Counted from the stretch's first letter, positions 36,188-46,557 are shown. The stretch is DNA of 64,000 nucleotides from Psychrobacter glaciei (GCF_014652895.1 NZ_BMZR01000003.1:124001-188000), one strand, 5' to 3'. Made by a program: numbers and translations. The notes: generated from the sequence alone by a model not told the origin.

Positions 36188-37081
36188 TTAGTACAGCAAT
36201 GCAGCAAGTCTGGTTTTGGTCTGCTCGTCCATCACGTTCACAGGCGTTACCAGTGCTTGGGCTAAGGCATTATGTGCGATTGAATTCGGCAGCTCGGCGG
36301 CAATCAAAGCGACCGCTTCCTTGATTACTTTCTGAGCGTTTTCGGCATTTTTCATCAGGTTTTTTATGGCGTAGTCCGCACTGACTGCTTCTTCGGTAGG
36401 ATGCCAACAATCAAAATCTGTCACCAAGGCCAACGTAGCATAAGCAATGCTGGCTTCACGTGCCAGCTTGGCTTCTGGCATATTGGTCATGCCGATAATA
36501 CCTGCCTGCATTTGCCGATACCACTGGGACTCTGCACGAGTTGAGAACTGTGGTCCCTCGATACAGACATAAGTTGCCTGTGAGTGACATGCTCCCTCAA
36601 AAATATCTGCTTTGTCGTAAGCTCGCTCTAGGATATCTGCTAGGGCAGGACATAGTGGCTTTGCCATCGATACATGAGCGACTGCGCCTTCACCAAAAAA
36701 CGTACTGACTCGCTGCTTGGTCATGTCAATCATTTGATCGGGTACGACCATATCTAGCGGCTCAATATGCTCTTGTAAAGAACCGACTGCGGATACTGAT
36801 ACGATATAGCGCACGCCTAATGTTTTTAGTGCATAAATATTGGCGCGATAAGGGACTTCAGACGGGATGAGTTTATGACCTTGACCATGCCGTGTCAAAA
36901 AAGCAACCGTCACACCCTCTAATTCACCAAGGACAATATCATCAGAAGGGCTACCATAAGGCGTCTGTATGGTAACGTTGCGTCTATTGGTGAGTGATTG
37001 CATTTGATAGAGACCACTGCCGCCAATGATAGCAATGTCGGCAGAGTGTTTTTGCGTGTTTTCTACTGCAATTGAAGTCAT
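36188..37081 (-). CDS. mtnP: 5'-methylthioadenosine phosphorylase
   Basis: Cleaves 5'-methylthioadenosine to adenine and methylthioribose-1-phosphate in methionine salvage. The phosphate-binding signatures IAIIGGSGLYQM and TRHGQGHKL are present, as are YVCIEGPQFSTRAES and GMTNMPEAKLAREA. The TDFDCW segment keeps the Asp-x-Asp pair that recognises the 6-amino group of adenine, so it is predicted to be a true MTA enzyme rather than the methylthioinosine type of Pseudomonas. I chose the ATG at 37081 (MTSIAVEN); the frame opens 21 codons further up. It is convergent with arsM, and its product class fits the ArsS product, as discussed in the findings. Confidence 0.92.
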   Translation of the reverse strand: MTSIAVENTQKHSADIAIIGGSGLYQMQSLTNRRNVTIQTPYGSPSDDIVLGELEGVTVAFLTRHGQGHKLIPSEVPYRANIYALKTLGVRYIVSVSAVGSLQEHIEPLDMVVPDQMIDMTKQRVSTFFGEGAVAHVSMAKPLCPALADILERAYDKADIFEGACHSQATYVCIEGPQFSTRAESQWYRQMQAGIIGMTNMPEAKLAREASIAYATLALVTDFDCWHPTEEAVSADYAIKNLMKNAENAQKVIKEAVALIAAELPNSIAHNALAQALVTPVNVMDEQTKTRLAALLY

Positions 37082-37478
37082 ATCAGGTTCCAAATGATAG
37101 CTAGTAAAAGTCGTAAAAGCTGGTGTTACTCGCTTTTTCCTCAAAATATAGATAATAACAAAGGTCTTGGTAAACGGATTTTTTATAAGGGGTTTTACAT
37201 TCTAAATATAGCCACTAACGTTTAGGGCGTGTTGAACATTCACAAATAGGCACTGCTGATTGCGAAAACTGTTCTAGACAAGGCGTAAAACGACGGTAAT
37301 GCTCATGCCTTAACTAGGTTTACAACGCAGCATAGGACAGTTTTCGCATCAGCTCGAAGAGACAGGACTATTTTTTGCCATTTCATGGTTAAAAGTAGAC
37401 GCTTAGAATGACTAAACTTACTGTTTTTAACGTCGAACTGTCTAAAAAATAGTCTCTGTCAGTGCCATGGTCGAATGT
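37082..37478. other. Intergenic region upstream of mtnP, mostly a MITE
   Basis: The 397 bases between the mtnP start and the stop of the GFA gene are mainly the family B element (37223-37491). The 140 bases next to mtnP should contain its promoter. Confidence 0.7.
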
Positions 37479-37491
37479 TCAACACGCCCTA
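37223..37491. repeat. MITE-like element family B, copy B2
   Basis: A 269-base element with perfect 19-base terminal inverted repeats TAGGGCGTGTTGAACATTC / GAATGTTCAACACGCCCTA. The two copies differ at the same two positions in both ends, which suggests compensating evolution or two sublineages. Its right end overlaps the 3' end of the GFA-domain gene and provides the stop codon. Confidence 0.9.
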
Positions 37492-37955
37492 GTGACTCTC
37501 TTATACATACCTTGAGCAAGCGCCTTAACTGTCATCGCCTGACTTTGTACAAAGCCATTGCACTTAGGCAGGTCATCATCCATATCTTGGACTCGGCGAT
37601 TATAAAATAGATGCATGCTAGGTTCAGGTAGCGCGGCGACATTAGGGAGATTTGTCGTGGGTATTAATATGAGGTTTCCGCCCACTGCTGTTTCTATACT
37701 GGGTTTATTGCAGCGCGTACACAGCCCGCGGCTAATATTTGGCGGAAGTTTCCAACGGCGGAATTTGGTTCTAATCAGGTTTAACTTACTCACATCCGAT
37801 TTGAGTAAAATCGTTACATCATTATACGCTTGGCCAGTGAATTCTTGGCAAATAGTACAGTGGCAGATAAAGCGGCCGATGGGCTTATTATTGATAGTAT
37901 AGGTGTTGCTAGAACAGGAGCAAGAGCCTTCCTGTGGTATAAATTCGCTGCTCAT
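37479..37955 (-). CDS. GFA/CENP-V domain protein, C terminus set by a MITE
   Basis: A zinc-binding protein of the glutathione-dependent formaldehyde-activating (GFA) family; the actual reaction is unknown. The zinc ligands are visible: C12 and C14, then C31, C33 and C36 (CHCTIC), and C79 and C82 (CTRC). The domain is complete to about residue 120. The final codons Arg-Ala-Cys and the TGA stop lie inside the terminal repeat of the family B MITE, so the original C terminus has been cut or changed. It is transcribed alone, divergent from the TAXI transporter genes. Confidence 0.75.
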   Translation of the reverse strand: MSSEFIPQEGSCSCSSNTYTINNKPIGRFICHCTICQEFTGQAYNDVTILLKSDVSKLNLIRTKFRRWKLPPNISRGLCTRCNKPSIETAVGGNLILIPTTNLPNVAALPEPSMHLFYNRRVQDMDDDLPKCNGFVQSQAMTVKALAQGMYKRVTRAC

Positions 37956-38441
37956 TGGTCAATCCTTATCAACAAAGTTGTTATTATTTATCATACTCAA
38001 AACATAGCACTATCTTAGCTTACTATAGTCGGTTCAAGATGATTTAGATACAATAAAGGCGTGTGAAAGTACTACAGATAGTAGACTGACCCCTTGTCCA
38101 ATTTGTATAGGATTGACTGCACTATAAGTATTATTGAGGGTAATCACAAATACCCTTATTTCTGTTTGGGTAATGATAAAGGTTTACACTCGGTCTAATT
38201 TTTGTTTAAATAGTTTAACTAATGAAACTTTGTTCCGCTTGGCAGAACATGCTAAATGCCCGTCAATTAGAAAAATTACTATTTTTGACTCAAAGCGCTT
38301 TATTTATAAGGTTTTGAGAGAAGGTAGGCTACGGTTTATTTATGACAGGAATTACTATACTATTATAGGTCTGTAACGCATTAACATTTAAATGTTGATG
38401 CCGTTAGATGTATTAAACTGATTATTTCAAGGATGAATGCA
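37956..38441. other. Divergent intergenic region before the TAXI operon, no gene seen
   Basis: An AT-rich stretch of nearly 490 bases. A frame of 80 codons at 38134-38376 has no ribosome binding site and an odd composition, so I did not call it. A small inverted repeat (GAGGGTA / TACCCTT) lies near 38136-38156. The transporter promoter should be here. Confidence 0.4.
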
Positions 38442-39464
38442 ATGCTCAAATTTACAAAATCTCCGTTATTTTTATCAGCGATGTTAAGTGCCACTCTAGG
38501 CCTAACCGCATGCTCATCGCCAAGCTCAGAAAGCACTGACAGTACGGAAACAGACAGTGCTGCCACCGAGGCCACTGCTGCCGACAAGCTGGATACCAAA
38601 TTTCTTACCATCGCCACAGGCGGGGCATCTGGTCCTTATAACATCATTGGGACGTCATTGTCCGAAATCTATGTCAAAACTTTTGGGGTCAACTCAAAGA
38701 CACAAACCACGGGCGCATCAGTCGAAAACGTCAATCTATTGACCCAAGGTAAAGTCGATATGGTATTGGCGCTCAGTGATGTGGTCACGGACGCAGTCGA
38801 AGGTAAAAATAACTTTGATAAGCCGATCGCTAACATTCAACAAATTGCTGTCTTGTACCCTAATGTGGTGCAAATCGTCACCACCAAAAAATCCGGTATC
38901 AAAAGCATTGAAGACTTACGAGGCAAGCGCATCGCTGTAGGCGATCAAGGCTCTGGAACGGAAGTAAATGCGCGAACTTTATTAGAAGGGTTTGGCATCA
39001 CGTATGATGATGTCACAGTCGATTATTTGGGCTTTTCTGAAGCGGCTGATGGTATGAAAGCAGGTAAAATTGAAGCGGCTTTCTTTAGCAGTGGTCTTCC
39101 GAACTCTTCATTGATGGAGCTAGAGCAGGGCTTAGACTTGCAATTGATTACCATCAACCAAGACAAGCTAAAAGAAATCATTGCGACCAAGCCTTACTTC
39201 AAAACCTTTGAGATTCCTGCTGGCACGTATGGCAACGAAACTGCCATTCCAACCGCAGCAATCATGAATGCTCTGTTGGTTAGCTCTGATCTATCTGAAG
39301 CTGATGGTTATAAGTTAACCAAAACATTATTTGAGAACTTGGAAGGTCTAAAAACAGCACACCAAGCGGCAAATGATATCAGCTTAGAGACTGCCCGTGA
39401 AGGCATGGTCGCCCCAATCCATCCTGGCGCTAAAAAGTACTATGACGAACAAGCAGCCAAATAA
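38442..39464 (+). CDS. TAXI-family TRAP transporter solute-binding lipoprotein
   Basis: Extracytoplasmic receptor of a TRAP transporter, TAXI type. The lipoprotein signal is MLKFTKSPLFLSAMLSATLG followed by the lipobox LTAC. The mature part shows the family's early LTIATGGASGPYNIIG-like motif, then LLTQGKVDMVLALSDV, LRGKRIAVGDQGSGTEVNARTLL and HPGAKKYYDE at the C terminus. I chose the ATG at 38442 because AAGGA lies 8 bases before it; an ATG three codons earlier is also in frame. The ligand is unknown; TAXI systems are linked to dicarboxylates and glutamate. The next gene overlaps its end. Confidence 0.92.
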   Translation: MLKFTKSPLFLSAMLSATLGLTACSSPSSESTDSTETDSAATEATAADKLDTKFLTIATGGASGPYNIIGTSLSEIYVKTFGVNSKTQTTGASVENVNLLTQGKVDMVLALSDVVTDAVEGKNNFDKPIANIQQIAVLYPNVVQIVTTKKSGIKSIEDLRGKRIAVGDQGSGTEVNARTLLEGFGITYDDVTVDYLGFSEAADGMKAGKIEAAFFSSGLPNSSLMELEQGLDLQLITINQDKLKEIIATKPYFKTFEIPAGTYGNETAIPTAAIMNALLVSSDLSEADGYKLTKTLFENLEGLKTAHQAANDISLETAREGMVAPIHPGAKKYYDEQAAK

Positions 39465-39987
39465 TTCATTATGGCTATCAACTGGCGCAGCATTTATTGC
39501 CGCGCTGGTTTTTTTTACGCTATGGATGGGCTTTGTTCTCCAGCCTGTGGTCGAAGTGCGGATCAAAGGGCTAGAGGGGTCTGACGATAAGGTGTGTTAC
39601 TTCGTCGAGCCTGATTTTCAGCTACGCTGGATACATTCTGTAGAAAAGCAATGGTGGGAGGAGCAATACCAACGTGAGAGCGATGGCCTGCTGCTGACCA
39701 CCACGTATTTTGAAGCTTTTGGCGCAGGTACACCCTCAACCGAAGCGCTTGCTCCCATACAAAAACCTGGCTATCTGGGTTATCAAATCAATGAAAAGCT
39801 CCCCAACCTAAATTGGATCGTATCCAGACTGACCAAAGGCGAGATTGATTATGGCGACCACCGTGTTTTGATTCACCAGATGGTGCCGGACTATTCTGAA
39901 GTGGTGATCATGCCTAAGACGTATGGTTTAATTGATAGACTTAAAAAGGACTTGTGTCATGAACTCCCAAGTGACGGATCACGGTAG
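39442..39987 (+). CDS. DUF1850 protein of the TAXI-TRAP operon
   Basis: A small protein (181 aa) with one N-terminal membrane segment (LWLSTGAAFIAALVFFTLWMGFVL) and a DUF1850 domain (RWIHSVEKQWWEEQYQ, with the conserved HSV and E-W residues). It is usually encoded between a TAXI receptor and a fused TRAP permease, as here. The ATG at 39442 overlaps the receptor gene by 23 bases; a GTG at 39397 is less likely. The 3' end overlaps the permease start by 29 bases. The overlaps suggest coupled translation. The role is probably accessory to transport, but this is not shown. Confidence 0.85.
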   Translation: MTNKQPNNSLWLSTGAAFIAALVFFTLWMGFVLQPVVEVRIKGLEGSDDKVCYFVEPDFQLRWIHSVEKQWWEEQYQRESDGLLLTTTYFEAFGAGTPSTEALAPIQKPGYLGYQINEKLPNLNWIVSRLTKGEIDYGDHRVLIHQMVPDYSEVVIMPKTYGLIDRLKKDLCHELPSDGSR

Positions 39988-42001
39988 CGTAACTACCATG
40001 CCAGACGCTGATGTTGATAAAGATGCTGAGGCAGATGCGATCAATAAAGCGGTATTGGAAAAATATGACCGAGAGTCAATCACGCGTCATATCACCCAAG
40101 GACCAGTGAAGTATCTCATCGCTGGAATTTGTATACTCTATTCCCTTTTTCACTTATATATTACTTTTAATCCGATGCCAGCATTGCTACAACGCTCTGT
40201 ACACGTGGGTGTGGGTTTTGCATTAATATTCTTGATTTTTCCTGCTAGCAAAAAAAGTAGCCGAAAAAGTGTGGCATGGTATGACTGGATTTGGTTTGCG
40301 CTGTCTTTATCTGGCATGGGCTATCTGATTTATGAGTATCAAGACATTGTGACCTCGCGTGGCGGTATGGCAAATCAGGTCGATGTGATATTTTCACTGA
40401 TTACCGTGGTCTGTGTACTAGAAGGCAGTCGCCGAATCACTGGTTGGATTTTGCCGATATTAGCAGGGATATTTTTGGCGTATCCGTTTGTCAGTCATTT
40501 GGACTTTATGCCTGATAGATTATTAACTCGTCCTTATGACATGGGTGATATCTTTGGTCAATTGTTTCTAAAAACGGAAGGCTTATATTCGGTTGCGATT
40601 GGTGCGTCGGTTACTTTTATTTTCTTGTTCATTCTCTTTGGTGCGTTCTTAGCACGCTCAGGAATGGGACAGTTATTTAATGATTTGGCGCTGGCCATCG
40701 CTGGTCACAAAAAGGGTGGGCCTGCAAAAGTAGCGGTCATCTCTAGTGGTTTTATGGGCAGTATTAATGGCTCTGCGTTATCGAACGTGGTCAGTACTGG
40801 TGCCTTTACCATTCCGTTGATGAAAAAGGTTGGCTACCACAAAGATTTCGCTGGTGCAGTTGAGGCGAGTGCCTCTGTTGGCGGGCAGATATTGCCACCG
40901 ATTATGGGCGCGAGTGCGTTCATTATGGCAGAGACCACAGGCTTACCTTATAGTACGATTGCGTTGGCAGCATTACTACCAGCGATTTTGTATTACTTGG
41001 GCGTCATTGCGCAGGTGCATTTTCGCGCTGGACGTCGTGACTTAAAAGGCATTGCTAAAGAAAACTTGCCAGCGGTAAAAGAGGTGCTAAAAGCGCGCGG
41101 TCATATGCTATTACCGATTGTCTTTTTGGTTTTCTTATTAATCAGAAATGTCCCTGTCGGTTATGCAGCTGCTTATACCATTGGTTTTACGGTTGTAGTC
41201 AGTATGCTGCGAAAAGAGACTAGAATGGGCTTTTCCGACATTTTGGGGGCATTAGAAGATGGCGCTCGCCAATCGCTTGCCGTGATGGCTGCTTGTGCGG
41301 TCGTCGGTATTATCATCGGGGTCGTGAGTCTGACCAGCTTTGGTACGGTCATGACGTCATCTATTGTCACATTAGGCGCAGGGTCTTTATTCTTTACGCT
41401 TATTTTAACGATGTTAGCCTCGATGGTCTTAGGTATGGGTCTACCGTCTATTCCTGCCTATATCATTACCGCGACGATGGCAGCGCCTGCATTAGCAGGT
41501 TTTGATATTCCAATTTTGTCAGCGCACATGTTTGTTTTCTATTTTGGTATCTTTGCCAACATTACACCGCCTGTATGTCTGGCAGCCTTTGCGGGCGCGG
41601 GTATATCCGGTGGCGATCCGATGAAAACAGGATTCTTATCGCTGAAACTAGCTTTGGCCGGATTTATCGTGCCGTTTATGTTTATCTATAACCCAACGAT
41701 GTTAATGATAGATCCAACGGGTCTGGCAGTTACGGCTAAAGATTTCCCACTGCCGCCTATTATCGATATCATCACGGTGGTAGTGACTTCAGTGACGGGT
41801 GTCATCGCGTTAAGCTCGGCACTCGAAGGATACTTCAGAGGCGGTATGAATACACTGACTCGTGTCATCTTGGCTATTGGTGCTTTACTATTGATTTATC
41901 CTGAGATTACCACTGGTATCGCAGGTGGGATTATTGTCCTTGGTATTGCTATGTTGAATATAAAAACGAACGGAAAGCCAACGCCAACTTTAACTGTTTA
42001 A
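39959..42001 (+). CDS. Fused TRAP transporter permease (DctQM-type, TAXI system)
   Basis: An inner-membrane symporter with small and large TRAP subunits fused in one chain (680 aa). After a hydrophilic N terminus of about 60 residues come four DctQ-like segments, then the DctM-like part with conserved stretches such as GFMGSINGSALSNVVSTG, GGQILPPIMGASAF and MVLGMGLPSIPAYIITAT. I chose the ATG at 39959 (MNSQVTDH), which has AAAGGA 10 bases upstream; the frame opens nine codons earlier. It overlaps the DUF1850 gene and ends in a terminator shared with lipA. Confidence 0.93.
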   Translation: MNSQVTDHGSVTTMPDADVDKDAEADAINKAVLEKYDRESITRHITQGPVKYLIAGICILYSLFHLYITFNPMPALLQRSVHVGVGFALIFLIFPASKKSSRKSVAWYDWIWFALSLSGMGYLIYEYQDIVTSRGGMANQVDVIFSLITVVCVLEGSRRITGWILPILAGIFLAYPFVSHLDFMPDRLLTRPYDMGDIFGQLFLKTEGLYSVAIGASVTFIFLFILFGAFLARSGMGQLFNDLALAIAGHKKGGPAKVAVISSGFMGSINGSALSNVVSTGAFTIPLMKKVGYHKDFAGAVEASASVGGQILPPIMGASAFIMAETTGLPYSTIALAALLPAILYYLGVIAQVHFRAGRRDLKGIAKENLPAVKEVLKARGHMLLPIVFLVFLLIRNVPVGYAAAYTIGFTVVVSMLRKETRMGFSDILGALEDGARQSLAVMAACAVVGIIIGVVSLTSFGTVMTSSIVTLGAGSLFFTLILTMLASMVLGMGLPSIPAYIITATMAAPALAGFDIPILSAHMFVFYFGIFANITPPVCLAAFAGAGISGGDPMKTGFLSLKLALAGFIVPFMFIYNPTMLMIDPTGLAVTAKDFPLPPIIDIITVVVTSVTGVIALSSALEGYFRGGMNTLTRVILAIGALLLIYPEITTGIAGGIIVLGIAMLNIKTNGKPTPTLTV

Positions 42002-42041
42002 AGCGTTGGCTTTGAAGGCTTTACAAGTTTATTAAAGTCAC

Positions 42042-42083
42042 AAAAAAAGGGTGAATAACAAATCTGTTATTCACCCTTTTTTT
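42042..42083. terminator. Bidirectional terminator between TRAP permease and lipA
   Basis: The perfect 19-base stem AAAAAAAGGGTGAATAACA / TGTTATTCACCCTTTTTTT separates two convergent genes. Confidence 0.93.
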
Positions 42084-42145
42084 GTTCTTAGGAGATGTCT
42101 TAGCAATTGTCTTAGCGACTAGTCTCACATTACTTTATTGCTAAA

Positions 42146-43192
42146 TTAGCAGCCAAGTTTGCCTTCAGCTTCTAATGCTTTTTTGCTACGAATTGGTGCA
42201 GGGCAATCTTCGCCATAGTATTGACGATCTGCAAAGTAGCTTGAGCGTACCATTGGGCCTGCCCAAATGCTAAAGAAACCAATTTTTTTGCCGTAGTCCA
42301 TATAGCGTTGGAACTCATCTGGATGAACATAACGATCAACGGGCGCATGATTTTTACTAGGCTGTAGATACTGACCAACCGTAATCATGTCTACATCATG
42401 GGCTTTTAGATCATCAAGTAGTGCATAAATCTCTTCTTCGGTCTCACCAAGGCCGACCATAAAGCCACATTTGGTAGCGATATCTGGACGACGCTCTTTA
42501 TACAGCTTGAGCAAGTCGAGTGAGTGCTGATAATCAGAACCCGGACGGAACGCTTTATATAGGCGTGGCACGGTTTCGATATTGTGGTTAAAGACATCTG
42601 GCGGCGTTTCAGTTAGCAAGTCTAATGCTACTTCCATACGACCACGGAAATCAGGAACCAATATTTCAATCAAGCAGTTTGGGCTGAGCGCTCTGGCTTC
42701 ATTAAGCACTTCAACAAAATGAGCAGCACCGCCATCTTTTAAATCATCGCGATCGACTGAGGTAATAACTGCATACTTCAGTTTTAGACCTAAGATCGTC
42801 TCAGCCGTATGACGAGGTTCGTCGGCATCGAGATTGTTAGGGCGACCATGTCCGACATCACAGAACGGACAGCGACGGGTACAGATATCACCCATAATCA
42901 TAAAGGTGGCCGTACCATCAGCGAAGCACTGTGGCAAGTTTGGACAAGCCGCTTCTTCACAGACGGTATAGAGCTTTTGCTCGCGTAGCGTTGCTTTGAT
43001 GCGAGCCACTTCAGCAGGTGATGACATTTTGACCCGAATCCAATCTGGCTTTTTCTTCGCCTCGATGGTTGGGATCACTTTAATTGGGATACGTGCAACT
43101 TTATCGTAGCCACGTAGTTTTTCTCCCTGAACTGCTTTTTTGGGTTTAGCTTTGGCAGCAGGAACGTGTGTTTGTACGGCTAATGAGCTCAT
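42146..43192 (-). CDS. lipA: Lipoyl synthase
   Basis: A radical SAM enzyme that inserts two sulfurs into protein-bound octanoate to make lipoyl groups. Both FeS clusters are visible: the auxiliary one from C78, C83 and C89 ([12 protein letters not shown]) and the radical SAM one from C104, C108 and C111 (CTRRCPFC). The C-terminal RSSYFA supplies the serine ligand. The 348-residue protein has a normal core and an N-terminal basic tail. lipB is not adjacent. Confidence 0.97.
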   Translation of the reverse strand: MSSLAVQTHVPAAKAKPKKAVQGEKLRGYDKVARIPIKVIPTIEAKKKPDWIRVKMSSPAEVARIKATLREQKLYTVCEEAACPNLPQCFADGTATFMIMGDICTRRCPFCDVGHGRPNNLDADEPRHTAETILGLKLKYAVITSVDRDDLKDGGAAHFVEVLNEARALSPNCLIEILVPDFRGRMEVALDLLTETPPDVFNHNIETVPRLYKAFRPGSDYQHSLDLLKLYKERRPDIATKCGFMVGLGETEEEIYALLDDLKAHDVDMITVGQYLQPSKNHAPVDRYVHPDEFQRYMDYGKKIGFFSIWAGPMVRSSYFADRQYYGEDCPAPIRSKKALEAEGKLGC

Positions 43193-43560
43193 AGTCTTAT
43201 CCTAAACCCTGATAATCCTAAACCTTTGTAGGATAAGGGTTTTGTTTATTATTTTCTAAGAATAGGTCGTAAAATTCGTATAGCGATTATAGCAAATCTC
43301 AGTCTAAATTTCATCCAACCGTTTTATAATACTGTTATTGATTTTTCAGCATTGAAACAGGCCAAGTAACCGTATAAAAATACCTTATATTTTTTTAATA
43401 AATATTGACTATGGAGGCGGGAAAGCGCTTTGCTGGTTAACATTTTGCCCATTTTAAGCTATATTAGCGGGGATAATTATTCCATTTGGTACATAGGCGC
43501 AGGCTGTCATGCTGACTACCCACGTATTGTGCTAATCCCCAACTAACGAGGACGACTATT
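43193..43560. other. Divergent intergenic region between lipA and acnB, no gene seen
   Basis: These 368 bases carry the two promoters and a long acnB leader. I recognise no riboswitch or small gene. Confidence 0.4.
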
Positions 43561-46164
43561 GTGTTAGAAGCTTATCGTAAACATGTCGAAGAACGTGCTG
43601 AGCTAGGAACGGTTCCGCTACCACTGAACGAAAAACAAGTAGCAGAGTTGGTTGAACTTTTAAAAACGCCACCTGCAGGCGAAGATGCGTTCTTGATGAA
43701 CTTGCTAGAAAACCGTATTCCTGCTGGTGTTGACCAAGCTGCTTACGTTAAAGCGGCGTTTTTAGCGGCGATCCTTAAAGGTGAAACATCTTCACCGCTT
43801 ATCAGCAAGCAAAAAGCCGTTGAAATTCTAGGCACCATGCAAGGTGGCTACAACGTGCAGCCATTGGTTGCCGCACTGGATGATAAAGAAGTTGCACAAG
43901 ACGCAGCTGAAGCACTGAAAAAGACGTTGCTAGTATTTGATGCGTTCAATGACGTGACTGAAAAAGCAGAAGCTGGCAATACCATCGCAAAAGAAGTTGT
44001 TCAATCTTGGGCTGACGCTGAATGGTTCTTGAACCGTGCTGCCGTACCAGAAAAGACCACTTACACAACGTTTAAAGTCACTGGCGAAACCAACACCGAT
44101 GACTTGTCACCTGCGCAAGATGCATGGAGTCGTCCAGACATCCCATTGCATTCATTAGCCATGCACAAAAACTCTCGTGACGGCATCAATGCTGATGACG
44201 AAGGCGTTGTTGGCCCAATGAAGCAGATCGAAGAGCTGAAAAAAATAGGTCATCAATTGGCTTATGTTGGTGATGTCGTCGGTACAGGTTCTAGCCGTAA
44301 GTCTGCGACCAACTCAGTACTTTGGTTAATGGGTGATGATATCCCTAACGTGCCAAACAAACGTGGCGGCGGTCTAGTACTTGGTAACAACATCGCGCCT
44401 ATCTTCTTTAACACCATGGAAGATTCTGGCGCATTGCCAATCGAAAAAGTGAATGTTGATAACCTAAACATGGGTGATGTATTTGACATCTATCCGTACG
44501 AAGGCAAAGTCACTAAGCATGACTCTGATGAAGTATTGTCTACGTTCAAGCTAAACTCGCCAACTTTGCTTGATGAAGTTCGCGCTGGTGGCCGTATTCC
44601 ATTGATCGTTGGTCGTGGTTTGACCAACCGTGCTCGTGAATACATGGGTCTTGGTCATTCAGACATCTTTGCTAAGCCAGAAGAGCCAGTTGATACTGGC
44701 AAAGGCTTCACGCTAGCGCAAAAAATGGTTGGTAAAGCTTGTGGTCTAGAGGGCGTGCGTCCAGGTATGTACTGTGAGCCTAAAATGACTACCGTAGGAA
44801 GTCAGGATACCACTGGTCCAATGACGCGTGATGAGCTAAAAGATTTGGCTTGCCTAGGTTTCCAAGCAGATCTAGTGATGCAGTCATTCTGTCACACTGC
44901 CGCTTATCCAAAACCAGTTGACGTTGAGACTCAGCACACACTACCTGACTTCATCATGAACCGTGGCGGCGTCAGCTTGCGTCCAGGCGATGGCATCATC
45001 CACTCATGGTTGAACCGTATGTTACTTCCAGATACCGTTGGTACTGGTGGTGATTCACATACGCGTTTCCCAATGGGTATCTCGTTCCCAGCAGGTTCTG
45101 GTCTGGTTGCATTCGCCGCAGCGACTGGTGTTATGCCACTTGATATGCCTGAGTCTGTCCGTGTACGCTTCGTTGGCGAACGTCAGCCTGGTATCACGCT
45201 ACGTGACTTAGTGCATGCGATTCCTTATCAAGCGATCAAAGAAGGTCTCTTGACTGTCGATAAGAAAGGTAAAATCAACGAGTTCAACGGTCGTATTCTT
45301 GAAATCGAAGGTCTAGAAGACTTGACTGCTGAGCAGGCGTTCGAATTGTCTGATGCATCAGCTGAGCGTAGTGCTGCTGGTTGTACCATCACCTTGTCTG
45401 AAGCGTCAGTGACTGAGTATTTAAACTCAAACATTACGCTACTTAAGTGGATGATCTCAGAAGGCTATGGCGATGCGCGTACTATCAGCCGCCGTGTTGA
45501 GCAGATGCAAGAGTGGTTGGCTAACCCAAGCCTGATGCGTGCTGATGACGATGCTGAATACACGATCGATATGACTATCGATATGAGCACGATTAAAGAG
45601 CCGATTCTTTGCTGCCCGAATGATCCAGATGATGCTAAGACCCTAGCTGACGTCGCTGGTGATACCATTGATGAAGTATTCATTGGTTCATGTATGACCA
45701 ACATCGGCCATTTCCGTGCCGCTGGTAAACTGCTACAAGATGTACCAGCAGGTAGCTTGAAAACTCGTCTATGGATTGCGCCACCAACGAAGATGGATGC
45801 GCGTCAATTGATGGAAGAAGGTTATTACAACATCTATGCACAAGCCGGCGCTCGTACTGAGATGCCAGGTTGTTCACTCTGTATGGGTAACCAAGCACGT
45901 ATCGCACCGAAGTCTACTGCGGTATCGACCTCAACTCGTAACTTCCCTAACCGTTTAGGTCAAGGCGCTAACGTATACCTTGCTTCTGCAGAGCTTGCAG
46001 CGGTAGCAGCGGTACTTGGTAAATTGCCAACGAACGACGAATATCAGCAGTATGCTGGCATGCTTGATAGCATGGGTGAGGAAGTGTATCAGTACATGAA
46101 CTTTGACCGTATGACTGATTATACTGAAGAAGCAGACAAAATTAACGTCGCTCAGTTGACCTAA
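43561..46164 (+). CDS. acnB: Aconitate hydratase B
   Basis: Interconverts citrate and isocitrate in the TCA cycle using a 4Fe-4S cluster. The 867-residue protein has the AcnB order: HEAT-like N-terminal domain, the swivelling domain ([30 protein letters not shown]), then the catalytic domains with [35 protein letters not shown] and the cluster Cys in [10 protein letters not shown] and [11 protein letters not shown]. The start is GTG, preceded by GAGGACG about 7 bases upstream. Full length, monocistronic, with a terminator. Confidence 0.98.
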   Translation: MLEAYRKHVEERAELGTVPLPLNEKQVAELVELLKTPPAGEDAFLMNLLENRIPAGVDQAAYVKAAFLAAILKGETSSPLISKQKAVEILGTMQGGYNVQPLVAALDDKEVAQDAAEALKKTLLVFDAFNDVTEKAEAGNTIAKEVVQSWADAEWFLNRAAVPEKTTYTTFKVTGETNTDDLSPAQDAWSRPDIPLHSLAMHKNSRDGINADDEGVVGPMKQIEELKKIGHQLAYVGDVVGTGSSRKSATNSVLWLMGDDIPNVPNKRGGGLVLGNNIAPIFFNTMEDSGALPIEKVNVDNLNMGDVFDIYPYEGKVTKHDSDEVLSTFKLNSPTLLDEVRAGGRIPLIVGRGLTNRAREYMGLGHSDIFAKPEEPVDTGKGFTLAQKMVGKACGLEGVRPGMYCEPKMTTVGSQDTTGPMTRDELKDLACLGFQADLVMQSFCHTAAYPKPVDVETQHTLPDFIMNRGGVSLRPGDGIIHSWLNRMLLPDTVGTGGDSHTRFPMGISFPAGSGLVAFAAATGVMPLDMPESVRVRFVGERQPGITLRDLVHAIPYQAIKEGLLTVDKKGKINEFNGRILEIEGLEDLTAEQAFELSDASAERSAAGCTITLSEASVTEYLNSNITLLKWMISEGYGDARTISRRVEQMQEWLANPSLMRADDDAEYTIDMTIDMSTIKEPILCCPNDPDDAKTLADVAGDTIDEVFIGSCMTNIGHFRAAGKLLQDVPAGSLKTRLWIAPPTKMDARQLMEEGYYNIYAQAGARTEMPGCSLCMGNQARIAPKSTAVSTSTRNFPNRLGQGANVYLASAELAAVAAVLGKLPTNDEYQQYAGMLDSMGEEVYQYMNFDRMTDYTEEADKINVAQLT

Positions 46165-46219
46165 TTTTGTTTAAATCTTAAGTTAAACGTTTTTAAGTTT
46201 TACAATTCTTATTTAAACA

Positions 46220-46252
46220 GAAACCCCGTATCGTGATGATGCGGGGTTTTTC
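46220..46252 (+). terminator. Terminator after acnB
   Basis: The stem AAACCCCG / CGGGGTTT is followed by T-rich sequence. Confidence 0.85.
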
Positions 46253-46557
46253 TTTGAGTACGAAGAACTAACTTAGCTTGAAGAGCTATTTGAGCAATAA
46301 GTCTGTAAGACTTGAATTCTAAATATTGTCATAAACTGAACAAGAAACTATAGCAGACTTTCTATAGTTTCTTGATCGGTAGCTTGGCAGTGTGTAGAAA
46401 CGGTTATTAAAGATACAGGCTTTTGATTCAGATATCTTGCAGAAAATGTTTGTGTAATATAAAGTATACGACATCAGTTGACGTACACGGCATATGTTTG
46501 GTTGCAACCATTCTTACATTAGTTGATAATTATTAAAACTAATTTGAGGAGGGTTTT
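46253..46557. other. Intergenic region before the orphan membrane protein gene, no gene seen
   Basis: About 300 AT-rich bases with a small inverted repeat AAGAAACTATAG / CTATAGTTTCTTG (46342-46374). No gene is seen. Confidence 0.5.

Noticed and set aside
36044..36265. Open frame of 73 codons with Cys/Met/Val repeats
   Set aside because: It is only the translation of the 14-base tandem repeat and of the antisense strand of mtnP; it has no ribosome binding site.
38134..38376. Open frame of 80 codons upstream of the TAXI operon
   Set aside because: It has no Shine-Dalgarno, odd composition and no recognisable motif; it is better seen as non-coding leader or promoter DNA.
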